NCBI GenBank assembly: GCA_021297895.1 | Contig: JAJTHN010000004.1 | Coordinates: 1-64,000 of the forward strand | Reading direction: 5' to 3' | Length of the DNA: 64,000 nt | Source: Phycisphaeraceae bacterium | Lineage (GTDB): Bacteria > Planctomycetota > Phycisphaerae > Phycisphaerales > UBA1924 | Part shown: in pieces, positions 1-12,842 of the stretch | How the letters are laid out: every line of letters begins with the position of its first letter | Position numbering within the stretch: the stretch's first letter is position 1 | The notes under the pieces: model-generated | What the model saw: the letters and a program-made list of their open reading frames with translations, nothing else | The model's database searches: none | What the model was told of the DNA's origin: nothing | Program-made: the position numbers and the translations under genes

Positions 1-3675
<3,675 letters not shown>

Positions 3676-3709
3676 TTCCCCGACAGTTCTCCCGGCGACT
3701 CCCGCTGCG

Positions 3710-3733
3710 CGGGTGTGGGCGAGCCCACACCCG
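3710..3733 (+). terminator. Hairpin after leuS, possible terminator
   Basis: A perfect 11-bp inverted repeat, CGGGTGTGGGC / GCCCACACCCG, with a 2-nt centre lies 35 bp after the leuS stop. There is no T tract, so it may be a weak terminator or an RNA-stability hairpin. The ribosome-binding site of the next gene follows within 10 bp. Confidence 0.4.
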
Positions 3734-3754
3734 CCCGTGACAGGGAGGTGCATC

Positions 3755-4084
3755 GTGAGGAACATGACCGCCGCGTGCCGTACGTCCAGCCCCAGCCCCA
3801 GCCCCAGCCGCAGATCTTTCGCCGCCAGCGACCCGTGGCTGGCGATCCAGTGTGCGATGATCCTGGGCGCGCTGCTGCTCGGTGCCGGCGTCCTGCAGCG
3901 GTCGCTCCGCGGCCCATCGGTACTGCCGCCGCCGAGCGAGGTCGAGATCGCGTCCCACGCCGCCCGAACGCTCGCCGGACGCCCCGCGCGGCGGCCGCTC
4001 GTGGCCCCCGAACTCGGCGAGTTCGCCTCCGCGGTGCCCATTTGCGAGCATCGGGTGCGCCCGATCTGCTCGCGTTCCCGCTGA
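3755..4084 (+). CDS. Small single-pass membrane protein, unknown function
   Basis: A 109-residue protein starting at GTG 3755, chosen because a strong GGGAGGTG ribosome-binding site sits just upstream; the ATG at 3764 is the alternative. The N-terminus carries a Ser-Pro repeat (SPSPSPS) from a short CCCCAG tandem, then one hydrophobic helix at about residues 26-44 (WLAIQCAMILGALLLGAG). The remainder is Pro/Arg-rich and soluble. No family was recognised. It lies in the same direction between leuS and a secreted dockerin protein. The competing long frame here (from 3715) is low-complexity Arg/Pro and less convincing. Confidence 0.55.
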   Translation: MRNMTAACRTSSPSPSPSRRSFAASDPWLAIQCAMILGALLLGAGVLQRSLRGPSVLPPPSEVEIASHAARTLAGRPARRPLVAPELGEFASAVPICEHRVRPICSRSR

Positions 4085-4137
4085 TCGCGGGTATGCTCGG
4101 ATTCCGGGCCGCCCTCGGCCGAATCGTGGAGAACTTC

Positions 4138-5007
4138 ATGCCGCGTTCCGTGCTGCCGCTCGCCTGTGCGCTGATCCCCGCCTTGCTGTCCGCTACGACC
4201 ACCCAGAGCGCTCTGGCCCAGTCCTCTCGATTCACCCTCAACGCCGAGGGCTGGACCGTGATCGATCTGGCCAGCGGCGGGCCATACACAAACGTCATCT
4301 CCGCGGGCATCCCCCCGGCATGGAACGCCGCGGGCGGGAACTTCGGCGGGTACATCTCCGCCCGTGATCCATCGAGCAACGCCTACTTCCTTGCCGCTCC
4401 GGCCACGTGGCTCGGCGATCGCAGCGGCTGGTACAACCGGCGGCTCCGCTTCAGCCTCAACACCACGCTGAACAATTGGGCCGGCGATCGCGTCGCGCTG
4501 CTCATCGGCGGATCACCGACGATCGTCCTCGCCGCGACGCTCAGCCCGCTCCCGCCCGCGCCGCCCGCGTGGCAGCGGTACGACCTGCCCATCGCCGCGG
4601 GCACCTGGCGCATCGGAACGCAGAACGGCTCGCCCGCCAGTGAAGCCCAGATCCGCGCGGTGCTGGCCAGCCTGAGCGCGCTGCGCATCAGCGCCGAGTT
4701 CGGTTCGGTCGTCGAGGAAACCACCGGGCTCGACTCTGTCCGCATCTTCAACCCGGCCGCATGTGCCGCCGACATCTCCAACACCGACGGCGATGTTCCC
4801 GGTCAGCCCGATGGTGTCGTCGATAACGGCGACTTCAGCGCGTTCTTCGCGGCGTTTTTCCTGCCCGAGAACGATCCGCTCCGTCTCGAGGCCGACATCG
4901 CCGACACCGATGGCCTGAGCGAGGCCGAGGGCGGCGGCCCGGACGGCATGATCGATAACGGAGACTTCACCGCGTTCTTCAGCGCGTTCTTCGCCTGCGT
5001 CGGATGA
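4138..5007 (+). CDS. Secreted GC-type dockerin domain protein
   Basis: A 289-residue exported protein. The start at ATG 4138 is chosen because it gives a typical signal peptide (MPRSVLPLACALIPALL... ending near SALAQ); the same frame is open upstream to 3715, but that extension is compositionally implausible. The central region, about residues 30-205, is beta-rich (FTLNAEGWTV, WYNRRLRFSLNT) and resembles the carbohydrate-binding-like 'laminin B' type of domain, without a firm family call. The last 80 residues hold two copies of the Phycisphaerae GC-type dockerin repeat: ADISNTDGD...DGVVDNGDFSAFF and ADIADTDG...DGMIDNGDFTAFF. These Asp-rich loops probably bind calcium and serve in anchoring or sorting. 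The same tag ends the GH57 protein at 54165-57410. Confidence 0.8.
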   Translation: MPRSVLPLACALIPALLSATTTQSALAQSSRFTLNAEGWTVIDLASGGPYTNVISAGIPPAWNAAGGNFGGYISARDPSSNAYFLAAPATWLGDRSGWYNRRLRFSLNTTLNNWAGDRVALLIGGSPTIVLAATLSPLPPAPPAWQRYDLPIAAGTWRIGTQNGSPASEAQIRAVLASLSALRISAEFGSVVEETTGLDSVRIFNPAACAADISNTDGDVPGQPDGVVDNGDFSAFFAAFFLPENDPLRLEADIADTDGLSEAEGGGPDGMIDNGDFTAFFSAFFACVG

Positions 5008-5057
5008 AATGATCACGCCGCCGCTCGCCGCTTGTGCACGGGGCCAAAGATCCTCTC

Positions 5058-6188
5058 ATGCTCAATCCGACGCACGCGTTGCACGTTCGCTCCGTCATGT
5101 CTCGTCGCGATGCCATTCGTCTGGCCGGCGTCGCAGCCATGGCCTCGCTCGTGCCGACGATCTCCGCCTGCCGACGCGGCCCGATGATGGGCGATGAGGT
5201 CGGCCAGGGCACCAACCTCTACACGAGCCTGGATACACAGATCATCGATCAGGTCATCAGCACGATCGACTCCATCACCACCGGCTCCCCGCTGCGCGTC
5301 CGCGTCATCGGCGACACCGAGGCCACCAAGGCCACCGGCCTGGTGCAGCGCATCATCGACGAACGCGCGCGGCCCGGCTGCGATGTCTGGTTCAGCAGCG
5401 AGATCCTCGGCACCCTGCGGCTGGCCAGCATGGGCCTGCTCGAACCGCTCGGCGACATCGCCGCGCCCATCGCTCCCGCGCCCGGCGCGGCCCCTGTCCC
5501 GTGGCCCATCGTCGGCCCCGATGCCGCGTACCTCGCCGTCGCCCAGCGCCCGCGTGTCATCGCGTGGTCATCGCGTCGGCTGGGGACCGCCGCGAACAAG
5601 CCCGCTCCCGCAAGCCTTCAGGCGCTCGTGCAGGACCCGAGCATCCGCGTCGCGATCGCCGATCCGCGCTTCGGCACAACCCGCGGCGATCTGGCCGCCC
5701 TCGCGCTGGCCTGGGGCGAGTCCGCGCTGACCGACTGGCTCACGCGCCTGGTGCGCAACGGCCTCCGCGTCGTCCCGGGAAACGCCGCGGTCGTCCGCGC
5801 CATCAACACCAGCGAGGCCGACTGCGGGCTGACCGACTACGACGACCTCTTCGCCGCGATCTCCAACGCGTGGCCCGTCGCCGGGCACGCGGCGATCGAC
5901 GAAGCATCGCCCGAACGCGGCTGCGTTTACACCCCCGCGACGCTCGCGATCATCCGCAACGCGCCCAACCCCGACCGGGCCAGACGCCTCGCCCGCGCCA
6001 TGAGTTCGCCGGAGGTGCAGACCGTGCTCGCGCAAGGGCCCATGCGCATGAATCCCGTCGGCCGAACGCTTGAGAATCTCCCCGCCGACCTGCCGACATA
6101 CCCCGCGGCGAAGGTGAACTGGAACGAACTGCTCGCGGGCGAGCAGATCGCCATGCGCGCGTGGGACAAGGCCCAGCGGGCCGGCTGA
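5058..6188 (+). CDS. ABC transporter extracellular solute-binding lipoprotein (family 1, iron/polyamine-like)
   Basis: About 376 residues. The N-terminus has a twin-arginine-like motif (SRRDAIRLAG), a hydrophobic stretch and a lipobox ending in ISAC, so the protein is probably a Tat- or Sec-exported lipoprotein. The mature part looks like a periplasmic binding protein of the Fbp/FutA/thiamine-type cluster: LYTSLDTQIIDQVISTI near the N-terminus, then DVWFSSEIL, VAIADPRFGTTRGDLAAL, and ADCGLTDYDDLF, followed by YTPATLAIIRNAPNPDRA and a C-terminal WNELLAGEQIAMRAWD. These are the usual Fbp-like elements for ligand binding and the hinge. Starts at 5034 and 5097 are also possible; none has a clear ribosome-binding site. 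No permease is adjacent. An ATPase of the matching class lies far away at 41363, so a shared system is only a possibility. Confidence 0.8.
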   Translation: MLNPTHALHVRSVMSRRDAIRLAGVAAMASLVPTISACRRGPMMGDEVGQGTNLYTSLDTQIIDQVISTIDSITTGSPLRVRVIGDTEATKATGLVQRIIDERARPGCDVWFSSEILGTLRLASMGLLEPLGDIAAPIAPAPGAAPVPWPIVGPDAAYLAVAQRPRVIAWSSRRLGTAANKPAPASLQALVQDPSIRVAIADPRFGTTRGDLAALALAWGESALTDWLTRLVRNGLRVVPGNAAVVRAINTSEADCGLTDYDDLFAAISNAWPVAGHAAIDEASPERGCVYTPATLAIIRNAPNPDRARRLARAMSSPEVQTVLAQGPMRMNPVGRTLENLPADLPTYPAAKVNWNELLAGEQIAMRAWDKAQRAG

Positions 6189-6240
6189 TCGGGCGGCATT
6201 CTGATTCGTGCGACGCGTGAGCGATCGGGCCCGATCGTCC

Positions 6241-8094
6241 TTACGGCTTGGACGGGGGCGTTGCGGGTGCTGCGGGCGTTGCCGGTGCGGCCGGTGCGGC
6301 TGGTGCGGTCGGTGCTGTGCCGCCCGCGTCCTTCTCCAGCGAATCGAAGTACGCCTTGACGAACGCCTCGTACTGCTTCTCGATGATGTTGTTCTCGATC
6401 GCCTCGGTGGAGCGCTGGCGAGCATCGGCCAGTGCCGCGCGGAACTGCGCACGCGCCTCGCCCTTGATCTGTTCACCCTGCACGTACGTCACGCCGATGG
6501 GCGGAGCATCGCCCTGCGGCGTGTTGAACTTCCGGCGCTCGCGATTGATCGCGGCCTCCGCCTCGCCGACGGACCCGCCCTCGCCGCGTCCCGGACCGCC
6601 CTGGCCACTCCCGGAGTTCTCGGCGGTCTGGCCCTGGGACCACTGTCCCGTGCCCGCCCCGCCGAGGCCACCCCGGCCAGCCATGCCCTGACCCGGGTTG
6701 TTGCACGAGCCCATCTGCTCGCCGATCTGCTCGGCCATGCGCGTCGCCTCGGCCAGCGCCGCCTCCATCGACTGCATCTCCGCCTGAGCCATCTCCATCG
6801 CGGACATCTGCTCGCCCATTTCCTGCATCGCTTCGGCGGTCTGCTGGCTCATGCCCTGTTGGCCCTGCTGACCCTGCTGACCCTGCTGACCCTGCTGACC
6901 CTGCTGACCCTGCTGCATCCCCTGCGCCGCCTGCTGCATGCTCTCGGCCATCTGCGACATCGCCGCCCCGGCGTTCTCGCACGTCTGCGATGCCGACTCG
7001 AGCGCTTGCTTCTGCTGCTCGGTCATGTTGCTGTTGTTCATCGCCTGCTTGAGCGCATCGGGGTTCGATGCCAGCGCGGGGTCCATCCCGGCGTTGCGCA
7101 GCGCGTTCTCCAGCCCCTGCTTCTGCTGGGCGAGCTTGTCCATCTGATCGGCGAGGCTCTTGAGCTGCTCGGCCGCACGCTGCTTCTCTGCCGCGGACAT
7201 CTGTCCCTTGGCCATCTGCTCCGAGGCCTTGGCCAGTGCTTCGCGCGCCTTGCCGAAGTTGCCCGATGCCAGCGCCTGGGCCATCTCCGTCATCGGCCCC
7301 GGCCCCGGCGTGCGCAGTTGCGAGAGCTTGTTCTGCATCTCGCGGCTTTCCTGCGCCTGAGCCTCGCCCAGCTTCTTGTTGAGCCGATCGCTCAGCGCCG
7401 TCAGCTCGCGCATAGCCGATACGCGCAAGGCCTCAGGGGTTGTCGGCTCCGGCGTGCTGGCCTTGGCCTCGGTGCCCGCCAGCGGCTCGGCCTCCTGCCC
7501 CTTGTCGAACTTCTCCACCAGCGCCTTGACCTCTTCAAGGTCCTTCTTCGCCTCGTCCTTTGCCACCTGCGCATCGCGCTCGCGCTCCGCGACCTCCGCC
7601 GCCTGCGCACGCCGACCGAGCACATCCCACTGCGGCAGCAGCAGCCAGCCCAGCAGCACCGCCGCCACGCTGACCAGCGCTGTTTCCCACTTCCGCGGCG
7701 CGCCGATCGGCACCGCCGCTCGCACATCCACCCGCCGCGCAACCGCTCGCGCATGCTCGAGAACGTTCGCGCTCCACGCGTCGCCCGAGCGCTCCACGTG
7801 CATCGCGGTGCTCAGCGCTTCGCGCGTTCCCGCGGCGTCATCAACGATCATCGCCACCCGCGACCGCCCCGGCGACCGGACCAGCGCCCGAACCAGCGCC
7901 ACACACGCCACCGCACCCGGCGCGATCATCGCCCCGAGCCGCCAGTTCACGCCGACCAGACCGAGCCGCTCGAGCACGAGCAGCGTCCCGGCGACGCCGG
8001 CCACGCCGATGACACCCAGCACCGCCCCTTGCAGCAGCCGATTGATCAGCAGCCGACGCGAAGCACGGTTGATCACGCTGGTCACTTCACGCAT
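6241..8094 (-). CDS. Large membrane-anchored coiled-coil protein with Gln-Gly repeat, unknown function
   Basis: 617 residues. The N-terminal 60 residues hold two transmembrane helices (LLQGAVLGVIGVAGVAGTLLVL and AMIAPGAVACVALVRALV), and a third lies near residue 140 (ALVSVAAVLLGWLLLP). From about residue 160 to 520 the protein is highly charged and Gln/Ala/Met-rich with coiled-coil character, interrupted by six QQG triplets encoded by a 9-bp tandem repeat. The C-terminus ends in a Pro/Ala-rich tail (PTAPAAPAAPATPA). Similar architecture occurs in planctomycete proteins loosely annotated as DUF4175-like; that link is uncertain. It stands alone between a convergent solute-binding gene and a divergent kinase gene. 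Confidence 0.75.
   Translation of the reverse strand: MREVTSVINRASRRLLINRLLQGAVLGVIGVAGVAGTLLVLERLGLVGVNWRLGAMIAPGAVACVALVRALVRSPGRSRVAMIVDDAAGTREALSTAMHVERSGDAWSANVLEHARAVARRVDVRAAVPIGAPRKWETALVSVAAVLLGWLLLPQWDVLGRRAQAAEVAERERDAQVAKDEAKKDLEEVKALVEKFDKGQEAEPLAGTEAKASTPEPTTPEALRVSAMRELTALSDRLNKKLGEAQAQESREMQNKLSQLRTPGPGPMTEMAQALASGNFGKAREALAKASEQMAKGQMSAAEKQRAAEQLKSLADQMDKLAQQKQGLENALRNAGMDPALASNPDALKQAMNNSNMTEQQKQALESASQTCENAGAAMSQMAESMQQAAQGMQQGQQGQQGQQGQQGQQGQQGMSQQTAEAMQEMGEQMSAMEMAQAEMQSMEAALAEATRMAEQIGEQMGSCNNPGQGMAGRGGLGGAGTGQWSQGQTAENSGSGQGGPGRGEGGSVGEAEAAINRERRKFNTPQGDAPPIGVTYVQGEQIKGEARAQFRAALADARQRSTEAIENNIIEKQYEAFVKAYFDSLEKDAGGTAPTAPAAPAAPATPAAPATPPSKP
6863..6916 (-). repeat. 9-bp tandem repeat encoding QQG triplets
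   Basis: Five perfect copies and one near-perfect copy of CCCTGCTGA (plus-strand reading) inside the coiled-coil protein gene. Each unit encodes one Gln-Gln-Gly triplet. Slippage here would change length in three-residue steps without breaking the frame. Confidence 0.9.
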
Positions 8095-8542
8095 CGCGCA
8101 CCTCGTTCACGCCCACGACCAGCCCACGAGAGTCCCACAAAGAAGATACCGACCGACCCCGCGTCCGCCGCGGCCAGGCACTGGCGAGCTTCCGAGCGGT
8201 CCTGCTGAGTCTAATCGGCCAGCAGCAGCCGGCCGAGCAATCCTCGCTCCCGAACCAATACATGCCCGAACTCCGCGGCGAGGTTCAGGCAGAAAACACC
8301 AATTAAAGCACAAACAAGCGATCCCGTCAGGTCTGGGCCACAGTTCCAGTACTTTCCCTACTTCGTACTGGAATATCCACGTTGACGGGGTTGGTCTGAG
8401 GGCGGACCTTCCCCCGTCAAGGTGGAAGGCGGGCGTCTGACGTTTCTCGATTCGATTCGCGCTGCGTTCAGGCCGACTCTCTCACGGTCCAACCGGCGTG
8501 ATCTCGGCGGACGCGTTGGGATCTCATAAAGCTCATTCGAAT
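8095..8542. other. Intergenic region with two hairpins, no gene seen
   Basis: A 448-bp divergent gap. No convincing coding frame was found. It holds two inverted repeats close together: TTCCAGTAC/GTACTGGAA (8344-8352 with 8365-8373, 12-nt loop) and TTGACGGGG/CCCCGTCAA (8382-8390 with 8412-8420), the latter with an inner GGTC/GACC pair. The region presumably carries promoters for both flanking genes; no clear sigma-70 match was recognised. Confidence 0.5.
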
Positions 8543-11500
8543 ATGCGCAACGGCCCGCCAACTCCGGTCCCCGAGACCCCGCCGCGTAGAGCGGTGCTTG
8601 TGACCACGGCCAGCCTCGCGATGGCATGCCTGGTGCTGTTCGCCCTGGCGGAACTGACGCTCCTCTCGGTGGTCATCATCGCGGTCGTCGTGATCGGCGG
8701 CGTCTTCGCCGCCACTCGGGTGCTCAGCCATCATGCGGCGCTGCTGCCCCCAGGCGAAAGAACCTCATTGAGGGCGGGGGTTCTGACGAGCCTTGTCACG
8801 TTCACCGGCGTGATCCTGACCCTGCTGGCCCACGCCAACTTCAACGCATCGCTGGCGCGGGTCGAACCTTCGGTGGTCGCTCAGTCTGAACAGGTGCTGG
8901 TCATCGCCGGAGTGCTGTTCAGTGTCGCGCTGGGGCTGACGACGCTGATGTTCGCGCTGGCGCGGCGGCGTGAGAGCACTCTTGCCGCGGGCATGAGCGC
9001 GGAGCTGGAACGTCTGGCGATGGTCGCGCGCTGCACGCGCAACATGGTCCTCATCTGCGACGCGAACCGTCGCATCATCTGGGTCAACGACGCATACACG
9101 CGCGTGACGGGCTACACGCTCGAGGAGTCTCTCGGACGAAACCCGGGCGAGATCCTCTAGAGCGAGCGGAGCGATCGGGGAACGATTCTGCGGATGCGAG
9201 CGGACCTGAACGCCGGACGACCGACGCGCGTGGAGCTCTACAACCGTAGCAAGTCCGGCCGCGACTATGTGGCGGACATCGATATCCAGCCGATCCGCGA
9301 CGCGCAGGGCAACCTCAGCGGGTTCATTGCCGTTGAGTCCGAGATCACCGAACTCGTCGAGCAGCGGGACCGTCTTCTTGCCACGCAGCAGCAGCTCGAG
9401 TCGGCCGCGAGCATCACCTCTACGGGCTGGTGGGAGCTGCCCCGAAACGGCCCGCCGGTCTGGTCCGACATCGTCCGTGCGATCCATGAAGTGCCGGACG
9501 ACTTCAAACCAGACATTGAGAGCGCTCTCGCGTTCTACCCCGGTCCCGCCCGTGAGGCGATCATCGCCGCCGTCAGCCGGTGCTTCGAATTCGGCGAGAA
9601 GTTCGATCTGGAATTGCGCTTCCGAACGTACAAGGGCCAGGAGCGCTGGGTCCGCGCATCGGGCCGACCCTGCATGGTCAACGGGACCGTTGCCCGACTG
9701 GTCGGCGCGTTCCAGGACGTCACCACGCAGGTCATGGCGCTTGAAGCGATGGAGACCGAGCGCCAGCGGCTGGCGGGCATCATCGAGGCCACCAATGTCG
9801 GCACGTGGGAGTGGAACTTCCAGACCGGCGAGGCGCTGATCAACCCGCGCTACGCGGAGATGCTCGGCTACACGATCGCCGAGTTCATGCCCTTTACGTA
9901 CGAGTCGTGGAAGTCCCGGCTGCATCCGGAGGATCGCGAGCGAGCTGTCGCGGAAGTTCAAGCCCATATTGCTGGAGATGTGCCGTTCCTCGATACGCGC
10001 TTCCGCATGAAGCATGCCGGAGGAACGTGGGTCTGGATCCACTCACGAGGCCGCGTCGTCCGCCGACAGTCCGACGGCGTGCCCGAGTTGATCTACGGCA
10101 CGCACACGGATGTCACCCAGCAGCAGGCCACCAACGAGGAACTCCGCCTCGCACGGATCACCGCCGAGAACGCGCTCCGCGAGAGCGAGGTCCTCCGCTC
10201 GACGCTCGATAAGCACGCCATCTTCTCCGTCGCCGATGCTCGCGGACGCATCGTCGACATCAACGACGCCTTCTGCAAGATCAGTGGCTACGAACGCGAA
10301 GAGCTCATCGGCCAGGATCACCGAATCCTCAACTCGGGCACACACCCAAAGGCCTTCTGGGTCGAGGTCTGGAAGGCCCTGCTGAGCGGCAGCGACTGGC
10401 GTGGCGAGGTCTGCAACCGCGCAAAGGACGGCTCGCTCTACTGGGTCGACAGCATCATCGCCCCGTTCCGCGGGCCCGATGGCCGAATCGAAAAGTTCGT
10501 CTCCATCCGCACCCCGATAACCGCGATCCTGGGCTATTCCGACCTTCTGGCCGACTGCCCCGATCCCGCCGAGCGCCAGGACTATGTCCGGACGATCCGC
10601 CGCAACGGCGAGCATCTGCTGACCATCATCAACGACATCCTCGACCTGTCCAAGATCGAGGCCGGCAAGATGGATGTCGAGCGCATCCCGCTCTCCCCGG
10701 TGACCATCGTGCAGGAGGTCATCTCCCTCATGCGCGTCAAGGCCGACGCCAAGGGGTTGGCCCTGAACGCGTCCTTCGAGCCGGATGTCCCGGAACGGAT
10801 CGTCAGCGACCCCTTCCGCCTCAAGCAGATCCTGGTGAACCTGGTCGGCAACGCGCTGAAGTTCACCGAGGTCGGATCGGTCACCATTCACGTGTCGCTC
10901 CCGCCCGCACAGGGCGACGACCAGCGACTGCTCATGGAGGTCCGCGATGCCGGCATCGGCATGACCCCCGAGCAGGTCAATCGACTCTTCAACGCCTTCA
11001 GCCAGGCCGACGCGTCCACCACGCGCCGCTTCGGCGGCACGGGCCTTGGGCTTCGAATCTGCAAGAGTCTCGCCGAGCTCCTCGGCGGTGCCATCAGCGC
11101 CCGAAGCACCCCCGGGCAGGGCAGCGTCTTTGCCGTCAGCGTCCAGACCGGCTCGCTCCAGGGCATCGCCTCGATCGATGTGGTGTCCCTCAGCCCCCTG
11201 ACCGAGCGCATCGACGCCGTGTCGCCGATCTTGGCCAAGGGAGACCAGCCGCTGAAGGGCGCACGCATCTTCCTCGCCGAGGACGGCCCGGACAATCAGC
11301 GACTGGTCTCTTTCCACCTTCGCAAGGCCGGCGCCGAGGTCCGCGTGTTCGATCACGGCGCACTGGCCCTTCGCGCCATGACCGCCGACGGCACGCTCGA
11401 AGGGCCGCTGCTGAGCGTCCCTCCCTGCGACATGCTCCTGAGCGACATGCAAATGCCCGAAATGGACGGCTACACACTCGCCCGCACGCTCCGCCAGCGC

Positions 11501-11683
11501 GGCTGGACACGCCCCATCGTCGCCCTGACCGCCAACGCCATGGAGGGCGATGCCGAAAAGTGCATCGATGCCGGCTGCGACCGCTTCGCCACCAAGCCCA
11601 TCGACCGCGCCTCGCTGATCGACGTCGGCCTGCAGGCCCTCAGCGCCCAAGCCGCCACGGACCAGCACGCCCGCGCCGCGTGA
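8543..11683 (+). pseudogene. Hybrid histidine kinase (4 TM, 4 PAS, ATPase, receiver), disrupted
   Basis: A multi-PAS hybrid sensor kinase carrying two lesions. Residues 1-150 hold four membrane helices. The first PAS domain (MVLICDANRRIIWVNDAYTR) is cut by an in-frame TAG at 9158-9160, inside the stretch that family members read as NPGEILQ..; the same frame resumes at once and stays open to 11683. Three more PAS domains follow at about 9400-9740, 9760-10115 and 10195-10510. The fourth PAS ends in FVSIRT and runs directly into [12 protein letters not shown], so the SHEIRT part of the H-box with the phospho-accepting His is missing. The ATPase domain is complete ([22 protein letters not shown]), and so is the receiver ([22 protein letters not shown]). 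A restart at 9194 could give an 829-residue product. GTG 8498 is an alternative start. A functional kinase is unlikely, though the receiver could still act. Confidence 0.85.
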
Positions 11684-11698
11684 GCGAACACGTCAGCC

Positions 11699-12118
11699 TC
11701 AGAGCGCTTCGCTCTCGATGCTCGCCTTCTCGCCCTTGAGCTTCTTCTCGACGTACTTCTTGATCCACGTCTCGAAGCTCTTGCCCGCGGCGGTGTCCTT
11801 GCCGAACTCCACCTTGCGAATCCGGCTGTAGGCGATCGTCACCTTCTCGTCGCTGGTCGGCGTCAGCAGCCGGACCACGCTCTGGCCCAGCGTCGCCCCC
11901 GCGCGACGATCAAAGATGTACCCCGCGATCACGCTCGAATCATCCAGCGTCAGCGTGCAATCCCCCCGAAAGTCAAAGGCCTTCTCCAGCACATCCATCC
12001 GCGTCTGGTCATCGGCCAGCTCCGCCGACCATCCGGCCAGCGTCGTCGACGGAACCTGCACCGCTCCGGTCCCGTGGACATGCGTCGTGGCATCGTGCCC
12101 GGCTTCTGCTCCGGTCAT
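11699..12118 (-). CDS. Conserved small protein of unknown function
   Basis: A 139-residue soluble protein with no signal peptide or membrane segment. Its middle reads as alternating strands (DCTLTLDDSSVIAGYIFDR, SVVRLLTP, EKVTIAYSRIRKVEFG), suggesting a small beta-barrel or Sm/PilZ-like fold. A Lys-rich amphipathic helix follows (SFETWIKKYVEKKLKGEK). The function is not recognised. It is downstream of another small unknown gene on the same strand; a terminator lies between them, so they are probably separate units. Confidence 0.7.
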   Translation of the reverse strand: MTGAEAGHDATTHVHGTGAVQVPSTTLAGWSAELADDQTRMDVLEKAFDFRGDCTLTLDDSSVIAGYIFDRRAGATLGQSVVRLLTPTSDEKVTIAYSRIRKVEFGKDTAAGKSFETWIKKYVEKKLKGEKASIESEAL

Positions 12119-12169
12119 TGGTTGATCTCTTTCCGTTATCGTCGAGGAAGGGAAACACGCGGGTCAAAA

Positions 12170-12190
12170 ACAAACCGACTGTCGGTTTGT
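12170..12190 (-). terminator. Intrinsic terminator of the 104-residue gene
   Basis: Inverted repeat ACAAACCGAC / GTCGGTTTGT with a one-base centre. Read on the minus strand it forms an 8-bp stem with a small loop followed directly by TTTTT, 13 bp after the stop of the gene that ends at 12203. Confidence 0.75.
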
Positions 12191-12202
12191 TCTTGCGACC
12201 GC

Positions 12203-12517
12203 TCACGCACTGAACCGCAATCGCTGTCCCGTTTCCGGGTCCAGCAGCGTCCACTTCTGTTCGCGGCACACACGCGTGAGCACCGGAAACGCAAAGTCAT
12301 CATCCGTCATCGTCACCATGATCTGCCGCACCGGCCCGCCATCGGCCAGGATCTCCAGCACCATCCCCGGCCCGTAGAGCACCATCGACCCCAGCGCGTT
12401 GGGCGACTCCGTCCCGTCCGTGCCGGTGTTGTAGCGGTCCAGCACCGCGCGAACCTCGGTCAGGCTGCCGATAGTCGGCATCCCGTCCTCGGCGTGGGCC
12501 GGATCGACGTTCTTCAT
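12203..12517 (-). CDS. Conserved small protein of unknown function
   Basis: A 104-residue protein from ATG 12517; a GTG six bases upstream is possible, and the longer open frame is an artefact of the smc leader. It is mixed alpha/beta: an N-terminal helix ([14 protein letters not shown]), strands ([32 protein letters not shown]), and a C-terminal strand pair ([14 protein letters not shown]). No family was recognised. It is transcribed divergently from smc and ends at an intrinsic terminator. Confidence 0.7.
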   Translation of the reverse strand: MKNVDPAHAEDGMPTIGSLTEVRAVLDRYNTGTDGTESPNALGSMVLYGPGMVLEILADGGPVRQIMVTMTDDDFAFPVLTRVCREQKWTLLDPETGQRLRFSA

Positions 12518-12674
12518 GATCACGATGTGGCGGGTGCGGGGCACGGCAGGCGGATCATTGGGCGCGCCCCGGCACAGAAGCAACGAGGGACGGAAAGTTG
12601 ACCGGCGGTCTGTTTGTTCTTTGATCGGTGGCCCACTACCTGTAGAGCAACCTGTCGCTTCCAGCCGCGAGGGG

Positions 12675-12703
12675 TTGATTCCCCCCCGGGCTTGGGCGAT
12701 ACT
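12675..12703 (+). promoter_or_regulatory. Sigma-70-type promoter for smc
   Basis: TTGATT (12675-12680) and GATACT (12698-12703) are separated by 17 bp. The expected start of transcription is near 12710, giving a leader of about 130 bases before the smc start. Apart from this promoter, the 325-bp gap 12518-12842 shows no gene. Confidence 0.55.
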
Positions 12704-12842
12704 GAACAACCGGGCTTTCCACGAAGCCGAGCACCGGTCGGCGCAGCACTGCGCGCGCCGACGCGGGATTCGACCCATCGGACACCCGGGACCGGCGGTG
12801 CGGCTGCGCACGCGGCCGGTGCGACAGGAGGTTGCCCCAGAC

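Noticed and set aside
5058-6188. A complete ABC import operon
   Set aside because: Only the binding protein is here; the ATPase at 41363 is 35 kb away and no permease is in the window.
6863-6916. Short direct repeats resembling a CRISPR or minisatellite
   Set aside because: Nine-base units without spacers that encode QQG triplets in a real gene.
6208-8208. A 666-codon plus-strand frame opposite the coiled-coil protein
   Set aside because: Mirror of Gln/Glu/Ala-rich codons giving Leu/Arg/His runs; no domain.
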